A stretch of DNA of 64,000 nucleotides from Candidatus Mediterraneibacter surreyensis (lineage in GTDB: Bacteria; Bacillota; Clostridia; Lachnospirales; Lachnospiraceae): assembly GCA_019118885.1 (NCBI GenBank), contig DWYB01000032.1, positions 1-64,000 of the forward strand, given 5' to 3'. Below, piece after piece: positions 8,866-17,303 of the stretch (positions are counted from its first letter, which is position 1; every line of letters starts with the position of its first letter). The translations under genes and the position numbers were made by a program. The notes below the pieces were generated by a model, which saw only the letters and a list, made by a program, of their open reading frames with translations, was not told where the DNA came from and ran no database searches.

Positions 8866-9357
8866 ATGAATTGCATCAAGTGTTATCGGGAAATACCGGA
8901 AGGTTCGAAATTCTGTCCGCATTGCGGAGCGCGGCAGCCGGATGCGCCCGGTGCTGAGACGACAGATGCGCAGGCTGATATGAATACAAATACGCAGTCG
9001 GGTACACAGGGTGAGGCACAGCCATATTCGCAGCCGGATACACAGAGTTATTATCAGACTCCTCCGGTATATCAGACTTCCTATGAGCCGAAGAAAGAGA
9101 TCAACTGGGTGCCGTATCTTGTACTGGCTATCATATCTCTGGTTTGCTGCTGCCCGCCGTTTGCTATCGTAGCGATTGTATACGCGGCCAAGATCAATAA
9201 TGCAATGAGTGCAGGAGATTATGCGGAGGCGGAGAGATGTGCCAGACGGGCCAGGATCTGGATCATTGTTGCTTTTGTAGTGGGCTTTTTTGTTCAGCTT
9301 ATTTTCGGCCTTCTCATGTATTCCGGATTCATGGGATCCTATTATTACTATTACTAG
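8866..9357 (+). CDS. Zinc-ribbon CD225/dispanin membrane protein
   Basis: A 163-residue protein. The N terminus is a zinc ribbon, CIKC followed by CPHC within the first 25 residues. A low-complexity Gln/Thr/Pro linker (about 27-80) follows, then a CD225/dispanin module: LVLAIISLVCCCPPFAIVAI, a cytosolic loop AAKINNAMSAGDYAEAERCA, and a second membrane segment. CD225 proteins are small two-pass membrane proteins related to interferon-induced transmembrane proteins. Their bacterial role is not established. The next gene, 23 bases downstream, encodes a DUF2752 protein, a frequent companion. The gene ends YYYYY-TAG, a normal use of TAG as stop. Confidence 0.88.
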   Translation: MNCIKCYREIPEGSKFCPHCGARQPDAPGAETTDAQADMNTNTQSGTQGEAQPYSQPDTQSYYQTPPVYQTSYEPKKEINWVPYLVLAIISLVCCCPPFAIVAIVYAAKINNAMSAGDYAEAERCARRARIWIIVAFVVGFFVQLIFGLLMYSGFMGSYYYYY

Positions 9358-9380
9358 AATAAGGAGTCTCGGGAATATCC

Positions 9381-9833
9381 ATGTTGAAGATCGTATCAAG
9401 CTTGCAGGAAAACAGGAAGTTTCGGATTGCTCTCGCCCTGTGTGCGGGAGCGGCCGCTGCGGTGGGAGCGCTGTATCTGTATCACCATGATCCGTACAGT
9501 TATCCTCTTCCATGCCTCTTTTATTTGCTGACAGGACTGTATTGTCCGGGATGCGGAGCGGGGAGAGCCTGTTACTCGATTCTCCATCTGCGTTTTGCGG
9601 ATGCGTTTTGTTATAATCCGCTTATGACAGTTCTGCTGCCGCTGATCGGAATTTATATTGTCGTACGGGGCCTGGACTGGGTGATCACAGGCAGGAATCA
9701 CGTAGACAGTAAGATCAGTGTTCGATTTCTTGTGGCGATATTGACGGCTGTTATCGTGTATGGAGTTCTGAGAAATATCCCGGCGTTCCCTTTTACGCTG
9801 CTGGCTCCGGGAGGGCTTGTGCAGATCTGGTGA
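9381..9833 (+). CDS. DUF2752 membrane protein
   Basis: A 150-residue protein with four or so hydrophobic segments. It contains the DUF2752 signature: CLFYLLTGLYCPGCGAGRA, then a short loop, FADAFCYNP, and further membrane helices. The two cysteines of CPGC are the family hallmark. The function is unknown. It follows the CD225 gene after 23 bases and is followed by a terminator, so the two form a two-gene unit. Co-expression suggests a shared membrane task, but the sequence does not say what it is. Confidence 0.87.
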   Translation: MLKIVSSLQENRKFRIALALCAGAAAAVGALYLYHHDPYSYPLPCLFYLLTGLYCPGCGAGRACYSILHLRFADAFCYNPLMTVLLPLIGIYIVVRGLDWVITGRNHVDSKISVRFLVAILTAVIVYGVLRNIPAFPFTLLAPGGLVQIW

Positions 9834-9843
9834 GCTTTGGTGA

Positions 9844-9887
9844 AAACGTCTGAAGAAACAGTGACTTCAGGCGTTTCTTTTTGTTTT
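9844..9887 (+). terminator. Terminator after the CD225/DUF2752 pair
   Basis: AAACGTCTGAAG at 9844-9855 pairs with CTTCAGGCGTTT at 9865-9876, followed by a T-rich run. Confidence 0.8.
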
Positions 9888-9913
9888 ACTAAGGGTCGTA
9901 CTTATGGTATGAT
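9885..9913 (+). promoter_or_regulatory. Promoter of pyrF-pyrK-pyrD
   Basis: TTTACT at 9885-9890, a 17-base spacer and TATGAT at 9908-9913. The leader to the pyrF ATG at 9954 is short, with no obvious attenuator. Confidence 0.55.
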
Positions 9914-9953
9914 AATGGACAGGTATATCAGATAGGAAACGGAGGAAAAGCAG

Positions 9954-10880
9954 ATGATCAATAAATTAGTGGAAAAGATTAAAAAGACAGGGGCGCCGAT
10001 CGTAGTAGGGCTTGATCCGATGTTGAACTATATCCCGCAGCATGTGCAGGATAAGGCATTTGCAGAATACGGTGAGACGCTTGAGGGAGCTGCTGAAGCA
10101 ATCTGGCAGTTCAATAAGGAGATAGTGGACAAGACTTATGACTTGATACCGGCTGTAAAACCGCAGATCGCGATGTATGAACAGTTCGGCGTGCCGGGAG
10201 TGATGGCGTTTAAGAAGACCGTGGATTACTGTAAGTCAAAAGATCTTGTAGTGATCGGAGATATCAAGAGAGGAGACATCGGTTCGACTTCTGCAGCATA
10301 CGCGACAGGACATCTGGGCAAAGTGAAGGTGGGCAGCAAGGAATATGTTCCGTTTGATGAAGATTTTGCAACGGTAAATCCGTATCTCGGATCCGACGGA
10401 GTGAATCCGTTCATCAATGTGTGCAAAGAAGAGAAGAAAGGAATTTTCGTGCTCGTTAAGACATCCAATCCGTCCAGCGGTGAGTTCCAGGACAGACTGA
10501 TCGACGGCCGTCCGCTCTATGAGCTGGTGGGAGAGAAAGTAGCAGAGTGGGGAGCAGACTGCATGGGCGATGAGTACAGTTATGTAGGAGCCGTAGTCGG
10601 AGCAACTTATCCGGAGATGGGCAAAGTGCTCAGAAAGATCATGCCGAAGGCTTACATTCTTGTGCCGGGATACGGCGCACAGGGCGGCCAGGGCAAGGAT
10701 CTGGTCCACTTCTTTAATGAAGACGGACTGGGAGCCATCGTGAATTCATCCAGAGGTATTATTGCGGCATATAAGCAGGAGGCTTATGCAAAATACGGCG
10801 CAGAGAACTTCGGCGACGCGTCCAGAGCAGCGGTTGAAGCAATGATCGCCGACATCAGCGGAGCGCTTGCAGGGAAATAA
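9954..10880 (+). CDS. pyrF: Orotidine 5'-phosphate decarboxylase
   Basis: A 308-residue enzyme that decarboxylates OMP to UMP, the last step of de novo pyrimidine synthesis. It belongs to the longer subfamily (about 300 residues) rather than the 240-residue Bacillus form. Visible landmarks are VVGLDPML near the N terminus, the catalytic-site motif DIKRGDIGST (Asp-Lys-Arg) at about residue 103, NPYLGSDG and PGYGAQGG. The ATG at 9954 follows GGAGG. It is the first gene of pyrF-pyrK-pyrD, with 17 bases to pyrK. pyrE lies 11 kb away with its own leader. Confidence 0.96.
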   Translation: MINKLVEKIKKTGAPIVVGLDPMLNYIPQHVQDKAFAEYGETLEGAAEAIWQFNKEIVDKTYDLIPAVKPQIAMYEQFGVPGVMAFKKTVDYCKSKDLVVIGDIKRGDIGSTSAAYATGHLGKVKVGSKEYVPFDEDFATVNPYLGSDGVNPFINVCKEEKKGIFVLVKTSNPSSGEFQDRLIDGRPLYELVGEKVAEWGADCMGDEYSYVGAVVGATYPEMGKVLRKIMPKAYILVPGYGAQGGQGKDLVHFFNEDGLGAIVNSSRGIIAAYKQEAYAKYGAENFGDASRAAVEAMIADISGALAGK

Positions 10881-10897
10881 GTATAAAAGGAGCAGTT

Positions 10898-11683
10898 ATG
10901 ACAAGTAAGAAAAAAGAAAATGCGCAGGTCATCTCACAGGAGAGAATCGCGCAGGATATCTACAGTATGTGGATCAAAACAGAAGCTGCGGCTGAGGCAA
11001 AGCCGGGGCAGTTTATCTCCATGTATACCAATGACGGAAGCAAGCTGCTTCCCCGTCCGATCAGTATCTGTGAGATTGATAAGGAAAATGGAAGTCTCCG
11101 TGTTGTGTACCGTGTCACGGGAAGGAATACGGGAACAGAGGAATTCTCCAAACTTCAGGCAGGGGATACGATCCCGGTGATCGGACCTTTAGGGAACGGT
11201 TTTCCTGTAGAAAAGGCAGAAGGCAAACGGGCTTTCCTCATGGGAGGCGGCATTGGCGTTCCCCCGATCCTTGAGCTCGCAAAGCAGATGGAATGCGACA
11301 GGAAACAGATCATCGTAGGCTATCGTGACTCCGAGACGTTTCTGCAGGAAGAATTTGAGCAGAACGGCGAGGTATATATATCGACGGAAGACGGCAGCAT
11401 TGGCACAAAAGGAAATGTAATGGACGCCATCCGGGAAAACAATCTTGAGGCGGATATCATCTACGCCTGCGGTCCGACGCCCATGCTCCGCGCGATCAAG
11501 GCATATGCGGAAGAGAGCGGCATCGAGTGTTACATTTCTCTTGAGGAGCGGATGGCATGCGGGATCGGAGCATGTCTGGCGTGTGTGTGCCAGTCGAAAG
11601 AGAAGGACCATCACAGCAACGTGCACAACAAGCGGATCTGCAAGGATGGTCCGGTATTCCTTTCTACGGAGGTGGAGATCTGA
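10898..11683 (+). CDS. pyrK: Dihydroorotate dehydrogenase electron-transfer subunit
   Basis: A 261-residue FAD and [2Fe-2S] protein that passes electrons from the class 1B dihydroorotate dehydrogenase PyrD to NAD+. The RPISI motif of the FAD-binding domain is at about residue 51, GGGIGVPP marks the NAD domain, and the cluster ligands sit in CGIGACLACVC with a further Cys in KRIC near the C terminus. The start at 10898 has AAAAGGAG upstream. The stop TGA overlaps the ATG of pyrD by one base, which fits the two subunits being translated together. Confidence 0.95.
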   Translation: MTSKKKENAQVISQERIAQDIYSMWIKTEAAAEAKPGQFISMYTNDGSKLLPRPISICEIDKENGSLRVVYRVTGRNTGTEEFSKLQAGDTIPVIGPLGNGFPVEKAEGKRAFLMGGGIGVPPILELAKQMECDRKQIIVGYRDSETFLQEEFEQNGEVYISTEDGSIGTKGNVMDAIRENNLEADIIYACGPTPMLRAIKAYAEESGIECYISLEERMACGIGACLACVCQSKEKDHHSNVHNKRICKDGPVFLSTEVEI

Positions 11684-12585
11684 TGAATATGAAAGTAAAT
11701 ATCGCCGGTGTAGAGTGGAAAAATCCTGTGACGGTAGCTTCGGGTACGTTCGGTTCGGGCGCTGAGTTTGCAGATTATGTGGATCTGAACCGTCTGGGTG
11801 CGGTGACGACAAAAGGTGTGGCAAATATTCCATGGACGGGAAATCCGACTCCGAGAGTTGCGGAGACGTATGGAGGAATGATGAATGCCGTAGGGCTTCA
11901 GAATCCGGGGATCGACGTATTCTGTGAGAGGGATATTCCGTTCTTAAGACAGTATGATACAAAGATCATCGTGAACGTGTGCGGAAAGTCTACGGAGGAT
12001 TACTGCGAGGTAGTGGAGCGCCTGGCAGGTGAGGACGTGGATATGCTGGAGATCAATATTTCCTGTCCGAATGTCAAAGAGGGCGGTATTGCCTTCGGCC
12101 AGGATCCGAAAGCTGCGGAGGCTATCACGAAAGAAGTGAAGAAATATGCAAAACAGCCGGTGATCATGAAACTGAGCCCGAATGTGACCAGCATTGCCGA
12201 GATGGCAAAAGCCGTGGAAGCCGGCGGTGCAGATGCAGTATCCCTGATCAATACGATCACGGGGATGAAGATTGATATTAACCGTAAGAGTTTTGTGCTG
12301 GCAAACAAGACGGGCGGCGTGTCCGGACCGGCGATCCACCCGATCGCGGTGCGCATGGTCTATGAGGCGGCGAATGCTGTAAATGTGCCGATTATCGGTA
12401 TGGGAGGCCTATCGACTGCTGAGGATGCTATTGAGATGATCCTTGCAGGGGCAAGCGCGGTGTCTGTCGGAACGGCGAATTTCCATGACCCGGGCGTGAC
12501 GATGAAGATCGTGGACGGGATTGAAGAATATATGAGACGACAGGGATTCAGCTCGGTTGATGAGATGGTCGGAATCGTGAAATAA
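11683..12585 (+). CDS. pyrD: Dihydroorotate dehydrogenase, class 1B catalytic subunit
   Basis: A 300-residue FMN enzyme that oxidises dihydroorotate to orotate. The open frame extends upstream into pyrK, but the start at 11683 (TGATG overlap with the pyrK stop, GGAGG just upstream) gives the normal N terminus MNMKVNIAGVEWKNPVTVAS. Landmarks are GTFGSG, NPTPRV, GLQNPG, the catalytic-loop NISCPNVK with Cys as active-site base (typical of class 1B), and GMGGLSTAEDA of the phosphate site. It is the last gene of the pyr cluster, with a terminator five bases on. Confidence 0.96.
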   Translation: MNMKVNIAGVEWKNPVTVASGTFGSGAEFADYVDLNRLGAVTTKGVANIPWTGNPTPRVAETYGGMMNAVGLQNPGIDVFCERDIPFLRQYDTKIIVNVCGKSTEDYCEVVERLAGEDVDMLEINISCPNVKEGGIAFGQDPKAAEAITKEVKKYAKQPVIMKLSPNVTSIAEMAKAVEAGGADAVSLINTITGMKIDINRKSFVLANKTGGVSGPAIHPIAVRMVYEAANAVNVPIIGMGGLSTAEDAIEMILAGASAVSVGTANFHDPGVTMKIVDGIEEYMRRQGFSSVDEMVGIVK

Positions 12586-12589
12586 ATAT

Positions 12590-12640
12590 AGCGTCAGTAT
12601 ATAAGGAGACAATATGTCCGAGTATACTGACGCTATTTTT
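12590..12640 (+). terminator. Terminator after pyrD
   Basis: AGCGTCAGTATA pairs with TATACTGACGCT, followed by ATTTTT. Confidence 0.85.
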
Positions 12641-12671
12641 AACATTTATCACACATATATTGAACATAGTC

Positions 12672-12700
12672 TTGAAGCAGGAACTTCTCATTTCTGATAA
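12672..12700 (+). promoter_or_regulatory. Likely promoter of the surface nucleotidase
   Basis: TTGAAG at 12672-12677, a 17-base spacer and TGATAA at 12695-12700, ahead of AAAGGAG and the ATG at 12737. Confidence 0.5.
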
Positions 12701-12736
12701 AGTAGTAACGTAGGCATACAGAAAGGAGAACATACA

Positions 12737-15700
12737 ATGAATAAATACTGGAAAAAGTTACTTGCAGGTGCATCTGCAGTTGCCCTCACAATATCGCTTT
12801 TTCCTTCGGATCTGACAGTGTCGGCAGCAGAAACGGAGACAGGCGTACCGTATACGGCGGAGGGAATCTATGATGTGACAGTGCCCCATGTGATCATCAA
12901 TCAGGTTTACGGCGGATCAGATGACGGAGCTGCAAGTCACAGCTTTATTGAATTATATAATCAGACTTCTGAAGATGTGGATCTGACCGGGTGGAGACTG
13001 GCTTACCGCTCCAGCGATGACGGGAATGACAGTGAACAGTGGAGTTATCTGGAACTGACTGGTGTGATCCGGGCGAACGGATATTATCTTGTACGCTGCG
13101 GGGCGACAGGAGGAACGAATTATGAAGTGCCGACGGGAAATCAGGAGTGGGATATTCTTCTACACAATAAGGGCTTGTCTGTGGTCCTTCTTGATGAAAG
13201 AGCAGAAGATCTGACAGATGCATTTGCAGGAGCAATAACAGGAGAAAACCGGCCGGCAGGATATGTGGACCTGCTTGCTGTGCAGGGAAATGATACGGAA
13301 GACTCTCAGATCCCTCCGGCATATGAAGGAACATATGAAGATATCCAGTCTAAGAAGAAAGCGGTGCGCAGAGATAATTTTGCGGATACGGATAATAATG
13401 CAGATGATGCATCTGAAGTAAATTATGAAGATCCGGTAGATGCAGAACTTGGACCTCATGGTCCGGGGGAAAGTGGAGAAGGTACGACGGATCCCGGAAC
13501 AGGCGACGAGGGTGGTACCGATACTCCGTCACAGACATATTGGAATGACAGTTTTAACGGGGAGGCATCTCTTCAGATGAGCCGGACAGGCGATGTAGTG
13601 CTCGGTACGGCAAACGCTGACGGCGGTGTGGCTGAGATCGTATCTTACAATCCGGATAACAAGAAAGCATATGTAGTAAACGGGCAGGCAGGTGTTCTGA
13701 ACGTAGTTACAGTAAACGCTGACGGAAGCCTGACTACAGAAGAGTCCATTCAGGTACAGGATCTGATCGATGGATTTACATATGGCGATATGACCAGTGT
13801 GGCGGTGGACCCGGTCAACGACCATGTTGTGATTGCCCTGCAGGCAGCAGACTATGCAGCGGAAGGACGCATCGCAGTTCTGGACTATGACGGAAATCTG
13901 CTGAAAAGCTATGAGACAGGCGTACAGCCTGATATGATCACAGTCAGCAGTGATGGAAAATGGATTCTCACTGCAGATGAGGGAGAGCCCCGGGAAGGTT
14001 ACGGGGCAGGAACAGTAGACCCGGCGGGAAGCGTAACTCTTGTAAATACGGAGACTGATAAGGTGAAAGTGATCGGATTCAGTGGATTTGACTCAACGGC
14101 GCTTGCGGAACAGGGAATACTGTTTAATAAAGTGGACGGACAGATCTTAAGCGCTGCGCAGGATCTGGAGCCGGAGTACATTGCACTGAACGCCGATAAT
14201 TCAAAGGCGTACATTTCCCTTCAGGAGGCCAATGCAATTGCAACGCTTGACATTGCATCCGGGGAATTTACATCGATCAAAAGCCTCGGTTTCCAGAAAC
14301 TTTCAGATGAGGCAAACAGCGCGGATCTTGTAGAAGACGGCGGATATGCCGCGGCTTCTTATGAGAATGCTGTGGGTGTGCGCATGCCGGACGGAATCAG
14401 CACGTTTGAGATAAACGGTACGACCTATCTTGCAACGGCAAACGAAGGTGATGCGAGAGAATGGGGCAGCTTCAGCAACGAGGCGAAAGCAGATCTGACA
14501 GACTCCGAGGGAAATGTAGTGGAGAAAGTCAGAGTTCTGGATCATGATGTGACAGCAGGTCTTGACGAGAATACAAATTATCTTTTTGGCAGCCGTTCGT
14601 TCAGCATATTTAATGCAGAGACGATGGAGCTTGTCTATGACAGCGGCAATGATTTTGAGAGGCTGACAGCAGATTATCTGAGCTGGTGGTTCAACAGCTC
14701 TAACGATGACATAGACATTGACAGCCGCAGTGCAAAGAAAGGGCCGGAGCCGGAGACTGTTACAGTGAAACAGCTCGGAGACAGATGGTATGCTTTTGTA
14801 GGGCTTGAGCGAATTGGCGGCATAATGGTATATGACGTAACGAATCCGTCCGGGGCATCCTATGTAAACTACATTAATACAAGAGATTTCTCAGGTGAGA
14901 TTGCAGGCGATGTGGCGCCGGAAGGTCTTGCATTTATTGCGGCTGAGGACTCTCCGTCAGGCAGTCCGGTACTGCTGGCGGCGTGCGAGGTATCCGGAAC
15001 ACTGGCTGCTTATACTTTAAGCGGAAGTGCGGTGCCGGCGCCGGAAGATCCGGCATCTGAGGGCGCAGTCGTGCTCTATACAAATGACGTGCATTGTGCT
15101 ACAGACGGATACTCCTATCTGGCGGCATATCGTGCGCAGCTGATCGAGGACGGATATGACGTGATCACCGTAGATGTGGGTGATGCGATCCAGGGAGAAG
15201 CCATTGGTTCCACCTCAGAAGGTGCAGCTATTGTGGATATCATGAATACAGTAGGATATGATTACGGTGTGCCGGGAAATCACGAGTTCGATTACGGGCT
15301 GGAGAGATTTCTGGAGATTGCCACAGGGGATGCGCCGGAGGCACAGTATGAATATTTGAGCAGCAATTTTGTGGATCTTCGGACGGATGAGACCGTGCTT
15401 GCTCCATACGATATTGTAGAGATGAACGGTGAGGATGTGGCTTTTGTCGGCATCAGCACACCGGAGACATACACAAAGTCCACACCGACTTATTTCCAGG
15501 ATGAGAATGGTAATTTTATCTACAGTTTTTCAGAAGATACATTTTATGACACGATACAGGATGCAGTTGACAATGCCCGGGCAGAAGGCGCCGACCGTGT
15601 GATCGCGGTAGGCCATCTGGGAATCGAGGGAACTACAGAGGGCTGGAAGTCCACAGATGTGATTGCCAACACGACAGGAATTGATGCGTTTATTGATGCA

Positions 15701-16891
15701 CATTCTCATGAGACAATCGCAGAAAATGAATATGCAAATGCAGATGGCGAAATGATACCCCTGACATCTACAGGAACCAAGTTTGCAAACTTTGGTGTGA
15801 TGACACTGAATGAGGATGGTACATATACGACAGAGCTGATTAGTCCGTCCAGTGTGGATGTGCAGAGTTCAGATGCAGCTGCATCTGCATACAGAGAAGT
15901 GCAGGACAAAGTGGACGGATATAATGAGGAACTTGCATATCTCAATGAGAAACTGGGGACATCCGAAGTTGAACTTACGATCAATGATACGGACGACGTG
16001 AGAAGAATCCGAAACGGCGAGACGAATATGGGAGATTTCGTTGCTGATGCCTACCGCACAATGACAGGGGCGGATATCGCCCTGGTAAACGGCGGCGGAA
16101 TCCGTGATTCTATAGCGGTAGGAGATGTGACGAGAAAAGATCTGATGGATGTGAATCCGTGGAATAATGAAATGTGTGTGATCCGTGCTACCGGGCAGCA
16201 GATCCTTGACGCTCTTGAGCACGGAGCAAGAATGAATCCCGAGGAGTGCGGAGGATTCCTTCAGGTATCTGGGCTGACTTACGAGATCCATAATTATCTG
16301 GAAAGTCCTGTCATCACAGACAGCATGGAAATATTCCAGGAGATTGATGGAACGAAAGAACGTCGTGTGCAGAATGTAATGATCGGCGGCGAGGCTCTTG
16401 ATCCGAATAAGACTTACACAGTAGCGGGAAGCTGCTATACATTGCAGGAGCAGGGAGACGGTTTCTCGATGTTCCAGGGAGCAGAGGTAGTAGAAGAGGA
16501 AGGACTTCCGGTCGACTCCGAGATGCTGATCAGCTATTTTACGGAGGAACTGGGAGGCAAAGTGACTGCGGAACAGTATGGTAATCCGCTCGGTGACGGC
16601 AGGATTACAATCCTGACGGAAGCGCAGGGAGAAACGCCTGAGAATCCTTCGGGAGATCCGGACGATGATACGACGGGAGGACAGACCGGCAACCCGACAG
16701 ATAACCCGACAGGCGGAAATGGAAATCCGGGAACTGCCGGTGACAAAAACAGTAACGTATCAGACGGCGGAAAAACAGTCCAGACCGGAGATGACAGCCA
16801 GATCTGGCCGATAGCTGTTGTTATGGCAGCGGCATTGATAGCAGCAGGCGGATCGGGTATTTATATAATCAAAAGAAAGAAGTGTCAGTGA
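12737..16891 (+). CDS. Large surface 5'-nucleotidase with lamin-tail and choice-of-anchor I domains
   Basis: A 1384-residue exported protein. A signal peptide (about 1-31) leads to a lamin-tail domain (about 50-170; IINQVYGG, FIELYN, LTGWRL), a Gly/Thr-rich linker, and a choice-of-anchor I beta-propeller region (about 270-770). A metallophosphatase domain (about 775-1020) has TNDVH, VDVGDAIQG, GNHEFDYG and AHSHE. The 5'-nucleotidase C-terminal domain (about 1070-1290) has NMGDFVADAY and VNGGGIRDS. The tail has VQTGDDSQ, a hydrophobic helix and KRKK, like a sortase signal without the usual LP. Expected role: dephosphorylation of extracellular nucleotides for nucleoside uptake. It is monocistronic. 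Confidence 0.92.
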   Translation: MNKYWKKLLAGASAVALTISLFPSDLTVSAAETETGVPYTAEGIYDVTVPHVIINQVYGGSDDGAASHSFIELYNQTSEDVDLTGWRLAYRSSDDGNDSEQWSYLELTGVIRANGYYLVRCGATGGTNYEVPTGNQEWDILLHNKGLSVVLLDERAEDLTDAFAGAITGENRPAGYVDLLAVQGNDTEDSQIPPAYEGTYEDIQSKKKAVRRDNFADTDNNADDASEVNYEDPVDAELGPHGPGESGEGTTDPGTGDEGGTDTPSQTYWNDSFNGEASLQMSRTGDVVLGTANADGGVAEIVSYNPDNKKAYVVNGQAGVLNVVTVNADGSLTTEESIQVQDLIDGFTYGDMTSVAVDPVNDHVVIALQAADYAAEGRIAVLDYDGNLLKSYETGVQPDMITVSSDGKWILTADEGEPREGYGAGTVDPAGSVTLVNTETDKVKVIGFSGFDSTALAEQGILFNKVDGQILSAAQDLEPEYIALNADNSKAYISLQEANAIATLDIASGEFTSIKSLGFQKLSDEANSADLVEDGGYAAASYENAVGVRMPDGISTFEINGTTYLATANEGDAREWGSFSNEAKADLTDSEGNVVEKVRVLDHDVTAGLDENTNYLFGSRSFSIFNAETMELVYDSGNDFERLTADYLSWWFNSSNDDIDIDSRSAKKGPEPETVTVKQLGDRWYAFVGLERIGGIMVYDVTNPSGASYVNYINTRDFSGEIAGDVAPEGLAFIAAEDSPSGSPVLLAACEVSGTLAAYTLSGSAVPAPEDPASEGAVVLYTNDVHCATDGYSYLAAYRAQLIEDGYDVITVDVGDAIQGEAIGSTSEGAAIVDIMNTVGYDYGVPGNHEFDYGLERFLEIATGDAPEAQYEYLSSNFVDLRTDETVLAPYDIVEMNGEDVAFVGISTPETYTKSTPTYFQDENGNFIYSFSEDTFYDTIQDAVDNARAEGADRVIAVGHLGIEGTTEGWKSTDVIANTTGIDAFIDAHSHETIAENEYANADGEMIPLTSTGTKFANFGVMTLNEDGTYTTELISPSSVDVQSSDAAASAYREVQDKVDGYNEELAYLNEKLGTSEVELTINDTDDVRRIRNGETNMGDFVADAYRTMTGADIALVNGGGIRDSIAVGDVTRKDLMDVNPWNNEMCVIRATGQQILDALEHGARMNPEECGGFLQVSGLTYEIHNYLESPVITDSMEIFQEIDGTKERRVQNVMIGGEALDPNKTYTVAGSCYTLQEQGDGFSMFQGAEVVEEEGLPVDSEMLISYFTEELGGKVTAEQYGNPLGDGRITILTEAQGETPENPSGDPDDDTTGGQTGNPTDNPTGGNGNPGTAGDKNSNVSDGGKTVQTGDDSQIWPIAVVMAAALIAAGGSGIYIIKRKKCQ

Positions 16892-16973
16892 TTGGTAAAA
16901 AGCATTTCATGTTTATGAGAAGCCTGGGATTGCTTTACGAATTCTTTTTGAGATTATAAAAAGATAAGATTTT

Positions 16974-17018
16974 ATCGAGGGTTATACATGCCATATATAA
17001 GCATGCATAATCCTCGAT
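16974..17018. repeat. 45-bp imperfect palindrome, left of the Rpn gene
   Basis: ATCGAGGGTTATACATGC (16974-16991) and GCATGCATAATCCTCGAT (17001-17018) are inverted copies with two mismatches around a nine-base centre. The right arm resembles the sequence at 18428-18448 on the other side of the Rpn gene. It may be a protein-binding palindrome or the end of a small mobile unit. Confidence 0.55.
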
Positions 17019-17185
17019 TTGCGTGGCGGGCATGGTGTTGAGCTTACTGGTGAAAGTAAAGGAAAGGATGTTTAAAATGCCAAACGTAGCAGTAGGGAAG
17101 CGGAAGTTTGATTTGATAGTACAGAGAAGATAATGTATAATCTTTCTGTAATAGTTTATTTAGTCGCATAAATAAATTTTACACC

Positions 17186-17222
17186 AAGAGCCAGGCCTTG
17201 CACAGACCTGGCTCTTATTCTC
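17186..17222 (+). terminator. Terminator, plus strand
   Basis: AAGAGCCAGG (17186-17195) pairs with CCTGGCTCTT (17207-17216), followed by a T-rich tail. It lies some 300 bases past the nucleotidase stop and may end its long 3' leader. Confidence 0.65.
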
Positions 17223-17224
17223 TG

Positions 17225-17265
17225 CAAAAAAGTGCTGCCGCACTAATTATTTAGTGCGACAGCAC
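17225..17265 (-). terminator. Terminator of the Rpn nuclease gene (minus strand)
   Basis: GTGCTGcCGCACTAA and TTAGTGCGaCAGCAC form a near-perfect stem with loop TTAT. On the minus strand it is followed by a run of six T. It lies about 40 bases past the Rpn stop. Confidence 0.8.
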
Positions 17266-17303
17266 CATCTGATTGTAAAGAAAGCCATCTATCTTTGGTG
17301 TGA

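Larger units (their letters stand above)
16892..17303. other. Intergenic region with palindromes and convergent terminators
   Basis: This 412-base stretch holds the imperfect palindrome at 16974-17018 and two terminator hairpins at 17186-17222 and 17225-17265. No credible gene was found; the open frames here are short and lack ribosome-binding sites. Confidence 0.5.

Noticed and set aside
12945..16291. Several minus-strand open frames inside the nucleotidase gene
   Set aside because: They are shadows of the strong plus-strand coding sequence, lacking starts with ribosome-binding sites and any recognisable motif.
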